From contig JAMJFZ010000597.1 in NCBI GenBank assembly GCA_026225945.1, positions 7,086,001 to 7,150,000 of the forward strand: a stretch of 64,000 nucleotides of DNA, written 5' to 3'. A program made the position numbers and the translations under genes. The DNA is from Cricetomys ansorgei (lineage: Eukaryota > Chordata > Mammalia > Rodentia > Nesomyidae). Within the stretch, counting starts at the first letter, position 1. Every line of letters starts with the position of its first letter. Below are positions 1 through 10,612 of the stretch, in pieces. The notes below the pieces were generated by a model. The model did not search any database. It was not told the DNA's origin and was given only the letters and a program-made list of their open reading frames with translations.

Positions 1-1066
1 GTTAATTTCCTAGCTGTTGCAATTCCCACCTTGCCCTCTGGGAGCAGCATCTCACTGGGTTTTGGCTCCAATCCTTCCAGGCCACGGGATCCTGGCTAGG
101 TGGAAGGGCAGGTAAGTGACCCTGGTAGAATAGGCTCTTGGCATCACAGAGCACTACAGACCGAAGAAGAGGACCCCCACCCCAACAGATACCACATTCT
201 CTCCAAACTGAAAGCATTTGGTTTCTTATTTTCCAAGAAATTCCCATAAGGGAATCGGAGTCATGGATGAAGAAATGTCCTGTGTGGAATTATTTCCTCC
301 TTTCTCTCTTACTCTTCTTCGTTCCCTAATGGAGAGATGATAAAATTAACTTGCAATAGAATAGCTGTTTGCCTCACTGTGTGAACAGAGGTGGTATGCC
401 TTGGAAATGGTCTGGGACAGGCCACATTGGAGGAGCAGGAGGGAGAGTGTCAGCATCCTCCACAGGCAATGAAAGCTGGTTATTCATTACCACCAAGACT
501 TGGCAGTACACTGAACACTGCCATTATATTTATGCTACATAAAATAATGTGACATGGTTTTTATGACCCAATTTAATCCAGTAGAGGGTATCGGTTTAGT
601 CAAGACAAGGACGATAGAATTAAAATTATCCATAGATCTACATAACAAAAGGCTAATAAAAAGAGAATTGAACTAATTTGACAGGAAATAGATAGCATTG
701 CCATAAAATTTGTAAGATGGAGAGAAAAGTGTCTAATTCTGAATTTATATGAGTTAAGATGACAGGTACTGAGATCTGTAAAAGGAAAAAAAAAAAAAAA
801 AAGCAAAACCACTATGAACTGTTCTCTGAATTCCCAGTCCAGGCTCAGCTTACCTCCATTTATTCATTCCACTGACAGCAGGACAGAATGTCTGCTGTGA
901 AAAACTTCAACATTTTAATAACTACCCAACAAACAAGCCAACTTTTCTGTGGTTTCGTGAAGTGTTTTCAGTGTTGAATTTTACTCCATGCTGTACCTTG
1001 CTTACCTTCTGAGTATCCATAGCAACAGACTGGCAATGGCTGATGGAAGTATCAAAATGTCAGCAT
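1..1066. other. unique non-coding stretch
   Basis: I recognise no gene or repeat family here. The only notable feature is a run of 17 A at 786-802. Open frames are short and carry no recognisable motif. Confidence 0.5.
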
Positions 1067-1232
1067 GGGGCTGGCGAGATGGCTCAGCGGTTAAAAAACA
1101 CTTGGTGCCTTTGCAGAGGACTTGAGTTCAAATGCAGCCCCATATCAGGCAGCTCACACAACTGCTTGGGACTCCAGCTACACCCAGCTGGGTACTCTTT
1201 AGTCATGTATACTTACACATAAATAAAACCTG
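1067..1232 (+). repeat. B2 SINE
   Basis: It starts with GGGGCTGGCGAGATGGCTCA, the tRNA-derived head of rodent B2, which carries the A-box of the pol III promoter. The B-box region (gagttcaaat) follows, and the copy ends in an ataaataaaacc tail. It is clearly diverged from the young B2 pattern, so it is an old, inactive copy. Confidence 0.85.
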
Positions 1233-1920
1233 CACAAAGGCAAAGGACATTTTGCCCTGCTCTTCAGAGCTTCAGGGAGTCCTGTGGGGCTGGAGAGGAA
1301 GAAGAGAGGTTTGAGTCCGCTGAGTGGGCTCCCTTCCTGCTACAGTCAGAAGCTCCATTCAGTCAGCTACAGGAATCAACAGCACTCAGTTATCAGATCC
1401 CTGCAGGGTCACTGGGAGATGAAGGCTGAGGATCTGCCAACCCCTGGTGGCTACAGCTCCAGGTCAGAGGAGAGCTGAGGAGAGCTGAGGGCAGAAGGCA
1501 GGCTCGCTGAGTGAGTGGCTTGGGGGTGAAAAAGGGCCAGTTTTCCTTTTCTAGAATGGATATACAGGAGCAGCTTGGATGAGGGCAGGGTTCAGAGAGC
1601 ATTTCCCTTGAGACTTAGGGCAGAGAGGAAGCCCTGTCCAGGCTGAGGAAGATTCACAGGAAGTACGTGAGGGGAAGGCATTGATAACTTGTCATTGCCA
1701 GGCAGGAGGAGCCAGGAGCCCTGCTTAGTTGTGTCTTTTCAGACACACAGCCTAGCTTCTAGCTGGGGAGCCTCCATGTCTTTACTTGTGGGATGGGTGG
1801 AGATTACAGAGTCAGCTCCAAACCTTGCTGCCCTGCAGGTCTCACTGAGATGTATGAGTAAAAGCAGACAGCCTGGCACATGGGGAAGGTCATTCTTTAT
1901 CATATTCCCGAGAGAGACAT
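1233..1920. other. unique non-coding stretch
   Basis: No recognised repeat or gene. There is a small direct repeat, gaggagagct, near 1467-1490. Confidence 0.45.
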
Positions 1921-2303
1921 CATGCTTGCTATTCTTTGTTAACTTGACACAAACCAAGACACACCTGGGAAGAGGAAGCCTCATTTGAGAAATCACCTCC
2001 ATCGAATCGGCCTGTAGGCGTGTCTGTTGGAGTATTTTCTTGATTGTTAATTGGCACAGGAGGGCCTGATCATTGTGGGTGGTGCCATCCCTGGACAGGT
2101 GTCCCTGGGCTGTATAAGAAAAGTAGCTGAGCGTGAGCCTGGGAGCCAACAAGTAAGCAGCGGTCCTCCATGGCTTCTGCTTAAGTTCCTGCCTCTAGCT
2201 TCCTCCGACAAGGGACTATAACCTATAAGCCAAGCAAACTCTCTCTGTCTCAAGTTGCTTTGCTACCTACTTGTTTTAGCAAAGAAAATGAATTGATTGT
2301 TCA
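1921..2303 (+). repeat. MaLR-type LTR (MT/ORR-like), sense
   Basis: The copy contains the block 'aacttgacacaaacc', the 'gaggaagcctcatttgag' block, 'gtgggtggtgccatccctgg', 'ctgtataagaaa' and a degenerate A-rich polyadenylation region (aagccaagcaaac). These occur in the order typical of rodent MaLR/ERVL-related LTRs. Both ends are degraded and no TSD is visible. The subfamily name is uncertain. Confidence 0.75.
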
Positions 2304-3287
2304 GCGACTGGGGGAGGGGAATCTTCAAAACTTAAGTGGGAGCTGAAACAAGTAGGAAGACATATTTAAGAAAATGAAGAAAGTATAAATGACAAACGAG
2401 AAAGCCAGAGCCCAATCTGAGGGAGATCAAGGGGAATTATGATCGCACGTCACCAAGAGTCACCTGAAGGAGATGCTGGCTGAGACGGATGGGTAGAGAG
2501 GGATGCCGAGAGTATGTGCCAGAGGTTAGCTAGCAGGCAGCGTTAGGCTTCTTTCCCAATAACTCTACCAAGCAAGCAGTGCCACCAAACTTAAAGGTTG
2601 AATAAAACGAGCCCGATAGGTTTCACAACATGCCAAACCATGGCTTAGAGATCCCAAGCTGAGGCTCAGTAATATCCTTACAGCATCAGCAGCCATGACT
2701 TTTCCAAGGATAAAAGAAAAACGGAGGTCTTCAAAAGTAAGGAAATAGTCAAACACAAAGTGTGGAGGCAAAACAAGCAACGTGTGTCACAGAAACAGAG
2801 TGATCTGGTTTAACCAGCCAGGAAGGGTGGTAACTGATTGGCCCGCAGTTGAAGAGTGTCAAGCTTTGGTGGGGCATGAGTCTGTCTGGCTTCCTCATTC
2901 CAGGTGAACATGCCTATTTCCTAGCATCAACTCCATTTGCTTTCCCATCCTGGATAAAGAACCCAGCATCCTTTTCCCTCTTCCTACCTCATTCTCCCCT
3001 GTAGAATTAAGGAGCAATGTGTCTTTGAGTTAAATCTGAACTACTAATAAGGGAGTCCCTGCATACCATCTTAGCTTTCTCTCTCCCATAGTAAGCAACT
3101 CTATGTCCATTCCTACTCTCAAGTGTACATACTGACAGTTAACTCTTCTGAAAATAGAGTGCTCCCGTCAACAGGATCATCATCCCTAGAGTCACACTGC
3201 AGTGACCATCCTGTCCTTTAAAATGTCCTGTCCTCTATTACACAACCCCATGCCTTCATAGCTCTAAATGACCCATTTCTTCTAAAT
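2304..3287. other. unique non-coding stretch
   Basis: No supported gene or repeat. The part near 2880-3280 is pyrimidine-rich and could hide decayed L2, but I cannot show it. Confidence 0.4.
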
Positions 3288-3506
3288 CAGCAGTTCTCAA
3301 CCCTCCTAATGCGATGACCCTTTAATACAGTTCCTCTTGTGGTGACCCCCCAACCATAAAATTATTTCATTGCTACTTCATAACTATGATTTTGCTAGTT
3401 ATGAATCATAACGCAAATATCTGATATGCAGATGGTCTTAGGCGACCCCTGTGAAAGGGTTGTTTGACCCTCAAAGGGGTCACAACTCACAGGTTGAGAA
3501 ACAATT
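3288..3506 (+). mobile_element. URR1 hAT-Charlie MITE
   Basis: The 5' end CAGCAGTTCTCAACC and the 3' end GGTTGAGAA resemble the inverted ends of rodent URR1. The interior has 'gaccctttaatacagttcct' and the 'ggcgacccctgtgaaagggt' block. It is a non-autonomous DNA transposon with no coding capacity. The expected 8-bp TSD is not visible, and the 3' end is eroded. Confidence 0.85.
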
Positions 3507-3651
3507 ATGAGCTCTTTACATGATGATTCTAACAACAGAAATGTCCTGATCCTATTACAAGTTATGTATGCATATGCTTAGAACAACCAATATTTTAAAG
3601 TTATCAGAGGGGTTTCCCCCCTTAATAAGACTCATTGGTAGGAAGAGAAAC

Positions 3652-3653
<2 letters not shown>

Positions 3654-3689
<36 letters not shown>
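3654..3689. repeat. (AC)n microsatellite
   Basis: About 36 nt of perfect AC dinucleotide repeat. Confidence 0.97.
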
Positions 3690-3691
<2 letters not shown>

Positions 3692-3705
3692 GGAGGTGGG
3701 TGGAA

Positions 3706-3755
3706 ATCAAGTCCTAAGCCCCATAAGAGAGAGATCAAGTCCTAAGCCCCATAAG
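3706..3755. repeat. 28-bp period tandem duplication
   Basis: A 22-bp word beginning atcaagtcctaagcccc occurs at 3706-3727 and again at 3734-3755. This is two copies with a 28-bp period, just downstream of the (AC)n tract. Confidence 0.9.
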
Positions 3756-3812
3756 CCATGAATCTGTTGCCTTGCAAGGCAGATGTGTTTAATTTTGAGA
3801 TGGAATCTGCTG

Positions 3813-4105
3813 CTCTAGCTTCATTCAGTTGTGATAAAAAAAAACCTGACCAACTTAGGGGAGAAAAGGGTTTATTTAATTTTATACTTCCAGGTCACAG
3901 TTCATCATTGAGGAAAGTTGGGGTAAGAAATCAAGGCAGGAATCTGAAGGCAGGCCTGCTTGCTAGTCCAGACAGCAGTACCTCCAACCAGAGAACTCAT
4001 TCACAGCGGAGGAAGTACACCAAGAGCCATGGAGAAATGCTGCTTGCTAGCTCACACACAGGCTTATGCTCAGCTAATTTTCCTATATAGCCCAGGACCA
4101 CTGTA
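3813..4105 (-). repeat. MaLR-type LTR fragment, antisense
   Basis: On the plus strand it shows 'ttgtgataaaa', then 'ggagaaaagggtttattt', 'tccaggtcacagttcatc' and 'agcccaggaccac'. This is the antisense order of MT/ORR-group LTRs, and the tttatt block is the complement of the AATAAA signal. The copy is incomplete at the right. Confidence 0.7.
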
Positions 4106-4519
4106 ATCTTATATAGCCCACCCACATGTAGTCACAGGACTCAGGAGGTGGAGACAGGATCCCTAGAGCAAGCAGGCTCCTTAGACTACTCAAGTCTTCT
4201 TTGATTTTTATTTCTTAATTTCAATAAAGGGCTTGGGGTTTGATGCTGTCTGAAGGAGGCTATAATATTTATATAGCTGATTTTGTGTAACCGTGAGTTA
4301 GCATCACAATTCTGACAGCTGAAAATCCACCTCCCACCTCTTGCCATCCAGTGCTGCTGGTACTCTACTGTGGGGCTCTGGCGCATCCTAAAGCTACAGT
4401 CAGAACTGAATGTTTTCAGTCTCTTTAGAATGTAATGCATACTCTTTCCAAATCCATTTACTTACAAAATGACACATTTCTAGAAGGGCTAAGCATTCTG
4501 TGAACAGTCACCTAAAATT
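4106..4519. other. mostly unique, possible SINE scrap
   Basis: Positions 4138-4180 (aggaggtggagacagg) may be a B4/B1 remnant. The rest is AT-rich DNA that I do not recognise. Confidence 0.3.
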
Positions 4520-4640
4520 GACTTGTAGGCAATCCCAGTTTCCCCTCACCCCACTCTTGCCATTTCCCTATCAGGATCCTCAATGGAGCCCCAGATCTTC
4601 ACAAACACCATTCCCTCTGCTTGAGACACACCTTCCAGAG
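4520..4640 (+). repeat. L2 LINE fragment
   Basis: The segment contains 'ccccagatcttcaca' followed by a cct-rich stretch, like the L2 3' region. A second copy of the same region lies at 5490-5640, and the two can be aligned loosely (cttgcca...cctatcagg...ccagatct...cctctgct). Confidence 0.5.
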
Positions 4641-4739
4641 TTCTTAAGGGGCACAGAAATAATCTTTAACTGCAGTCCAATGCCATCTTGCCCAATCCCA
4701 AGTGAGAACTCCTTTCCTCCATCATTTTGCTCATTTAAA

Positions 4740-4990
4740 AGTTTTAGTTTTATTCTTTAAGAATTTTGCATGGTGTATTTTGACCATATTCTCCTCTCTT
4801 CCAGCTCCTTCCAATTCCTTCCATATCCGCCGCCCTCCCCTCCCCACACAGTTTTATGCCCTTCTCTATTTCCCCTCCACCATTTTAAACCCCTGCCTAC
4901 TGTTGCTCTGTATGAACTTACTTCTCTTGCTCATTTGCCTGTTTGCTCTCCTAGACTGTGACTCCTTTTGTGATGGATGATTTTATTTTC
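4740..4990 (-). repeat. possible rodent L1 fragment
   Basis: 'tgtattttgaccatattct' followed by a C/T-rich stretch resembles the antisense of older rodent L1 (Lx-like) sequence. The match is from memory and partial. Confidence 0.4.
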
Positions 4991-5489
4991 TGAGACAATT
5001 TTCCTACCTTTCTTTGTATCCCATGACCTGAATGAAAATTAAAACAAAACCCGAGAGCTAGTCTTAAGTAATCGGCAGTTATCAACAAAATTTTCCTATA
5101 TGATGACAGGATGGTAGGAAACTGTAAACAAACAGGTAAAATTGTTACGATAGAAGATGAAAATGGTGAGGCACAAGCTATATTGTAATGCCTGAAAACA
5201 AGGTAGACGCAGAGATGGCAGGGAGCTTGTGGCTCCCACCGTCACTGTGACTGTGTGTGAACAAGAAGTAGACACCCAGTGATAAGCCATTCCTTCCCCA
5301 TCCATTTTCTGGAGTCTGCTCTTGTTCCTCTTTGGAATTGCCCTTTTCCATTTGTGTTACTTCACTGGCCCACAAGATGGGTGGTTGTAAGACTAGCTGT
5401 GTTTTACATGGAATGGTTTACCCCAACACTTGCTGTTTATACCTTTCTGCTACTGACAGTTCCAGGCTTTCACACTCTGTCATTTTGGC
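4991..5489. other. unique non-coding stretch
   Basis: No recognisable repeat or gene. Confidence 0.45.
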
Positions 5490-5640
5490 TCATCATCTCT
5501 TTCCCCTGCACATTATTCTTGCCAAGCCCCTATCAGGGTCCCCAGTGCAGGCACCAGATCTCTGAAGATCATCTCCCCTCTGCTCAGGATGCACTATCCT
5601 GCGACCGAAGATAAAGCCCTTCAGAGTTTTTAACAAGTAT
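5490..5640 (+). repeat. L2 LINE fragment
   Basis: Paralogous to 4520-4640 with shared words cttgcca, cctatcagg, ccagatct and cctctgct in order. It fits the same part of L2. Both copies are old. Confidence 0.5.
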
Positions 5641-5884
5641 CTGTTGAAGCTGTATAACCTGCGAATTTCAGATCTTGTCATCCTATAAAAATGACAGCTC
5701 AAGTGGACACCGCCACCTCATTTCATTCTTTTTTTTTTTTTGTTGTTGTTGTTCTTTAAAAACTGTGATAAAAGAATCTTCTGATGCTGTGTATGGGCAC
5801 ATTGGAGGTGTTTCTAGCTAATCCATCTTGAAGAGATGACACATGGAGAGGTGTGAAGAGATGTTACACGCCATGTACTCTTAT
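5641..5884. other. unique, with T-rich tract
   Basis: A T-run followed by (GTT)n lies at about 5729-5754. The rest is not recognised. Confidence 0.5.
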
Positions 5885-6128
5885 GGGCTTGAAAAATGGC
5901 TCAGTGGTTAAGAGCACTGGCTGTTCTTCCAGAGGACCAAGGTTCTATTCCCAGCACCCACACAGAGGCTCATAACCACCTGTAACTCCAGTTCCAGGGA
6001 ATCTGGTGCCTTCTCCTTGCCTCTGTGAGCACCAGGCACAAACATGGTATACTTACATATGCAGAATGAATGCTCTTACACATAAAATGAACGTAAATAG
6101 ATATTCAAAACAAAACAAAACAAAAAAA
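5885..6128 (+). repeat. B2 SINE
   Basis: The head 'ggctcagtggttaagagcac' and 'tgttcttccagaggacc' are classic B2, and the tail is (aaaac)n. A possible imperfect TSD is catgtactct (5872-5881) against catgcactcc (6129-6138), 8 of 10 matching. Confidence 0.93.
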
Positions 6129-6248
6129 CATGCACTCCCCTCATTTTATTCCTGGCCCAGCTGGCTTCCTCCTTAATTTACTACAGATAACAGTTATTCT
6201 TATATCTAGCTAATGTAAATAACCATCGAGGAATGTTTCATATACAAG

Positions 6249-6618
6249 TTTCTCAGTCAGTGCTCTATTGCTGTGAAGAGACACTGTGATCAAGGCAACT
6301 CTTATCAAAGGAAGCATTTAATTGAGGGCTGGCTTAGAGTTTCAGAGGGTTAGTCCATTATCATCACGGCGGGGAGCATGGCAGCATGCAGGAGTGGTGG
6401 TGGGAAAGTAGCTTCGATCCACATCCTGATCCACACAGAGGGGAGAAGGAGGGAGAGAATGGGCTTTTGAAACCACAAAGTCACTCCAGTTGACACACTT
6501 CCTTCAACAAGGCCACACCTCCTAAGCATTCTAATCCTTCTCAGGTGGTACCACTTCCCCATGACTAACATTCAAATATGCGAGCCTATGGGGGGCCATT
6601 CTTATTCAGATCACCACA
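6249..6618 (-). repeat. MT-type MaLR LTR, antisense
   Basis: The plus strand runs from 'gctctattgctgtgaagaga' through 'aaggccacacctcctaa' to 'tatggggggccattct' and a terminal CACCACA. This is a full-length antisense MT LTR. The flanks acaag (6244-6248) and gcaag (6619-6623) form a 5-bp TSD with one mismatch, as expected for ERVL/MaLR. Confidence 0.9.
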
Positions 6619-6623
6619 GCAAG

Positions 6624-7248
6624 TAATGTAAATATGGAGTCATATCTCCTCCCTTATAAACAGGCAAGAGCAGGGCAGAAAAGAGAGAAGATATTTGTTT
6701 TTAACTTGGTTATAATGGAAACTGAGCATAACTGATCCCCTGAAAAGCTCTGGATTAAGCTAATGACTGATGAGGAAGCATGGTGGATGTAAAAAGATCC
6801 AAGGATATCTAACTTTTACTTGCCATGAAAAGGACTCTGACGCGATGCTGGAGCAGAGAGACAGGAACCAGTGGCTGTGTTATTTATGGAACATCTGAAG
6901 GTAGTGATGGGTAATGGTACAACACGCTGTGCCTTCCAAATCATTCTAGAACAAAACAAACAAAAAAAATGGCACCATTCATATGTGAAAAGCTATACTA
7001 TCAAAGGGACCTTGGAGAGATACTCTTTAAAGTGGCACTTGAGGTGACGGAGCCAGTATTGCTGTGACCCTCATGACATCCATACTGAAAGGGGAGGGGA
7101 GTTTTGTAAATCATAGTTTACTGACCCTTTGGAAGGTAGTAAAGGTATAGGAAATGACTTGTATGTGGGCTGGTGTTGGGAAGAAGCATTTAAGATATAA
7201 AGTTGAGTGAAGAGCGGATGTCTTTGCTGAGATTTGAGCTATATCTCC
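6624..7248. other. unique non-coding stretch
   Basis: No recognised repeat or gene. There is a small A-rich patch at about 6950-6968. Confidence 0.5.
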
Positions 7249-7480
7249 GGGGCTGGAGAGATGCTCACTGGCTAAACACTCTTGCTGCCAAGCCCAGTGG
7301 CCTGGATTCTGTTCCTGGGACCCATATGGTGGAAGGAGAGAACTGACTCCCAAGGCAGTCCTCTGACCACCACATGCATGCCATGGCGCTTAAGCTCCCC
7401 TATGCATATGCACGTATGCGTACACCCACATACTCACACAATCAATCACCCAGTGTAAAAAAATTTAAAAAATAAATCTG
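7249..7480 (+). repeat. B3 (B2-family) SINE
   Basis: 'GGGGCTGGAGAGATGCTCAC' is the head. It is followed by 'cttgctgccaagcc', 'ggtggaaggagagaac', 'gtcctctgaccaccac' and a degenerate CA/TA-rich 3' part with an A-rich tail. Confidence 0.9.
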
Positions 7481-7563
7481 GACAGGTAAAGGTTATGTGG
7501 CAGAGGAGAAGTGCTGAGATTATAGGATTTTTGATACTATTTTTTCCTAATTAAATTATTTTC

Positions 7564-7564
<1 letters not shown>

Positions 7565-7595
<31 letters not shown>
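7565..7595. repeat. poly(T) run, 31 nt
   Basis: An uninterrupted 31-nt T run. It could be the antisense A-tail of the L1M piece to its right, later lengthened. Confidence 0.9.
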
Positions 7596-7598
<3 letters not shown>

Positions 7599-7614
7599 GA
7601 AACAAAGATCATCA

Positions 7615-8030
7615 GTGATTATGGTCAGTGGACCATAAGATATATATTTAAATGTTTAAAAAAAATCTTTCTACTTCACTGTCCTAACCTTCCTGAAACT
7701 ATTAGTGATAACAATTTGTTCTTATGTATATACAACTAGCCATGCACACATTTATGACTGTTTCCATTGGTACTGTTGGTTTCCATAGAAACGGAATAAT
7801 ACTAACATGTAACTCTGCAAGTTGCTTTTCTCATTTAATAGTACACCGTAGACAATGGAGGTAGATCTGTTCCAATATTTAAGGGTGGATAATAGTTCAC
7901 TGGATGGATATATCACTGAGTTAGAGATCTGCTTTCTTACTTGACATTGAGATTTCTCCCAAGGCTTTTTTTTTTTTTCCTATTTTATGAACAATAAATA
8001 TCCTGGAGCAAACATCCTATGTAGAAGAGA
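7615..8030 (-). repeat. L1M 3'-region fragment, antisense
   Basis: The plus strand has 'ttcactggatggatatatca', 'cttgacattgagatttct' and 'aataaatatcctggagcaaa'. These resemble the antisense of the ancient L1M 3' region, with its 'fill-in of a hole after insertion' wording typical of L1M3-L1ME. No coding potential remains. Confidence 0.6.
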
Positions 8031-8037
8031 TTTCCCC

Positions 8038-8100
8038 CTTCCTCTCTCTCTTTCTTTCTCTGTCTTTCTTTCCTTCTTTATTTCTTTTCTTTTTGTGGTT
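8038..8100. repeat. pyrimidine-rich simple repeat
   Basis: A (CTTT)n/(CT)n-like tract next to the antisense B1, interrupted by a few purines. Confidence 0.8.
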
Positions 8101-8116
8101 GGTCTTTTTTTGTTTT

Positions 8117-8256
8117 CAAGACAAGGTTACTTTGTTGTAACTCTGGCTGTCCTGGAACTCACTCTGTAGACCAGGCTGGCCTTGAACTCACAGAGAGTCA
8201 CCTGCCTCTGCCTCTTGAGTGCTGGGATTAAAGGCGTGCACTACCATAGCCCAGCT
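8117..8256 (-). repeat. B1 SINE, antisense
   Basis: A nearly full 140-bp copy: 'caagacaaggtta', 'ccaggctggccttgaactca' and 'gctgggattaaaggcgtgca' are hallmark antisense B1 words derived from 7SL RNA. It is inserted at the edge of the L1M piece. Confidence 0.97.
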
Positions 8257-8590
8257 GAGATGTTATTTCTATTAGATTCTTCAAGTGTTATTTATAGATA
8301 TTGGAGTATTGCCTACTAAAAAAGAATGGTCTTGGAGAAACAATGCTTGTTTTGGTAAACACATATAATGACTTCTATTGTAACTTTCTCAGATGACTAT
8401 TGTAGGATTGAAGGAATACCTTTGAAGTTGGCTTCTTCTAGCCTCACCATGGTTCCCTCTGTAAGTTAAGTGATGAAGATAACATACATTTTGAAAGAGA
8501 GGAGGGTGATATTGGAGGAGTCAGAGCATAGGTGACCAGTACCAAAAGGTTTAAAGACTAAGAGGAGGTTGGTAGTAAATTCTGCAGCCC
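8257..8590. other. unique or decayed L1M stretch
   Basis: Possibly a continuation of the antisense L1M beyond the B1 (ggagtattgcctac), but too weak to assert. Confidence 0.3.
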
Positions 8591-8830
8591 AGTAATTTAG
8601 TTGTTTTTCTATTGCTATGGTAGGACACCATGACCAAGACATCTTATAAAAGAAAAGGTTTAATGAGGCTTACGTTAGGTTCCAGAAGTTTAGAATCTAT
8701 GATGGTGGGATGAAGGCATCACAACAGTGGCTGGAGCAGCAGCTGAGAGCTCACATCTCGATCCACAGGCTTTGATGGATCAAGGCACTGGGTCCCTTCA
8801 CTGATGGAGTGGAGGGGGAACTCACAGAGT
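8591..8830 (-). repeat. MT-type MaLR LTR fragment, antisense
   Basis: 'tctattgctatggtaggaca', 'ccatgaccaagac' and 'gagctcacatctcgatccac' are antisense MT LTR words. The LTR breaks off near 8830, where an MLT1 begins. Confidence 0.8.
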
Positions 8831-8849
8831 TTTGTGTATCTTTTCCGGA

Positions 8850-9200
8850 TGTAGACTAGCATGGCAGTTCTTCCATTCCTTCAGTTGTCTGTATGGTGGC
8901 CATGCGACTTGACTCTAGTGGATGGACCAGGTGCAGTGATGGCATGTGTCTCTGAGAGTTTGAAGACTTGAAATGGTGCTGTTCAGGTTTCCATCTCTCT
9001 TCCTCATCACAGGGATTGTTGCCATTCCAGACACGGAGGCTCAAGCCCAAGCCCCGGAGTGAGGATGCCATAAGTTAGAGCCCCACTCAATTCCCAACAA
9101 GCTTGGGCTGGACACATAAGCATAAAGTAAGACATGACTTTTGCTTTAGCCACTGAGCTTTCAGGGTCATTTGTTACTGCAGTATAGCTTAGTCTGCTCT
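8850..9200 (+). repeat. MLT1 MaLR LTR, sense
   Basis: 'ccatgcgacttgactctagt', 'tcacagggattgttgcc' and the 3' end 'tttgttactgcagtatagct' preceded by 'agccactgag' are typical MLT1 words. This is an old mammalian MaLR LTR directly abutting the antisense MT LTR. Confidence 0.85.
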
Positions 9201-9948
9201 GAGGGACAGATTTGCCTAGAAAAGCTAAGAGAGATCATGGCATCAGATCTTGGTGGGTCAAGATGGATTGGAATTCAGGGGGTCACAAGGGTGTGTGGTG
9301 AGGAGCAAGGAGCAAGAGCAGGATTTCTTTCAAGGTTACTTAGGGGCTATCGAGCCCAGTTCTGCCAATTAGATAAATAAATGCTCTTTGGAGGAATCTA
9401 AGAATAATTTTGGAACACTTTAAAAATAAATGTAGAAAAATTAACTGCATAAATAATGACAAAACCAAGATGCACGTTGCAGAATTATTTTTACATAGAT
9501 TAAGATTCACCATCTTTGTGCATCTCATTGTGCATTAAAAATATAAGAACATCACACAATAAATCCTGTGTTTGCTTATAGGGAAACTTTTGTTTCTTCT
9601 TATGAAATCCATTCTCCTTTTATTAGTTTATGATAATTCTGTCAACATCTATACACACTCTTATTTTCTACTTTCCTCTTTGTCCTGACTGTCACGGAGG
9701 GAGCTCTTTGTGTTCAAGTGAAAAGCTTGTCCTCTCCTAAGATACAACTCTCTCCCGACTGTGGCCGAGCTTGTAGATCAAGGGAGTAAAGTTTGTATGT
9801 GAATTGAAAGATCTCGAGAACTTAGACAATTCGGGATGGCTGAAGGCGCCAAAGACACTGTGGCAGATTGTGGCCAAGATAATTTAATATTTCCTTATAT
9901 AGAAATATTCATCAGAAAAAACTATGAGAGCCACAGAGCAGAGAAAAT
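9201..9948. other. unique non-coding stretch
   Basis: No recognised repeat or gene. Confidence 0.5.
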
Positions 9949-9980
<32 letters not shown>

Positions 9981-10000
9981 CACGCGCACGCGTGTGTGTG
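9949..10000. repeat. (TG/CG)n alternating purine-pyrimidine tract
   Basis: 52 nt without a break in pyrimidine-purine alternation, with a GC-rich centre. A 14-bp perfect palindrome, GCGCGTGCACGCGC, lies at 9974-9987. This is a strong Z-DNA-prone sequence by base pattern. Confidence 0.95.
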
Positions 10001-10462
10001 GATAGCCCTAAAACCAATAGTCACATACTAGGGAAATCCAGAAATACCTTCAGAATGACTCAACAATAACGTCACAATCACAGGTTATGAAATAAAGGCC
10101 CAACTCTCAGTGAGAGTAAGATTGAAAGCAGGGACCACACAAAATCATAGCTTAGGAAACTGTGAGCCACACACTTCAGTGGATTATGACAGTGATTTAC
10201 AACATCTTGACCAAAGTAATTCTTTTTCTCTTTTTTAAAGGAGTAGAAAATATCAGCATGCATTCCACGCTGTAACTATCGGTTTGTTTTTGCAATAAAA
10301 TTTTTGTCTCTATGTGTGTGTTGAGTTGTTTTCAAGAATGTATGTTTTACTGTGGGTTCCAGTAAAACAAACAAATTGAGAACCATGGCTGTGGAGCCTA
10401 TAGGGAGCCTGTTTGTTCTGTGAAGGTAAGGGGCAGCTCAGCATCACTAAGAGACCCAAGTA
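10001..10462. other. unique non-coding stretch
   Basis: No recognised repeat or gene. 'attgagaaccatggctgtgg' near 10375 may be a scrap of a hAT element end, not assertable. Confidence 0.45.
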
Positions 10463-10612
10463 GAAGCTGGAGAGATGGCCCAGTGAGTAAGAGCACATAC
10501 TGCTCTTGCCAGGGCCCGAGTTTGGTTCCCAGCACCACATCAGCAGCTTAGTACTCCAGCTATAGGAGACAAATGAAAATGACAAAAATAAGATAAAATA
10601 AAATAAAAGTCC
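10463..10612 (+). repeat. B2 SINE
   Basis: The head 'gaagctggagagatggccca' and 'actgctcttgccagggcc' are B2. The middle is shortened, and it ends in an (aaaat)n-rich tail. Confidence 0.88.

Noticed and set aside
1067..1232. tRNA-like A- and B-box sequences in B2/B3/B4 elements
   Set aside because: They are SINE promoters derived from tRNA, not tRNA genes; no cloverleaf is present.
1739..2152. 137-codon minus-strand open frame
   Set aside because: Overlaps the complement of the LTR at 1921-2303.
3654..3760. Short direct repeats near the (AC)n tract, considered as a CRISPR-like array
   Set aside because: Only two copies, no spacers, and a vertebrate genome context.
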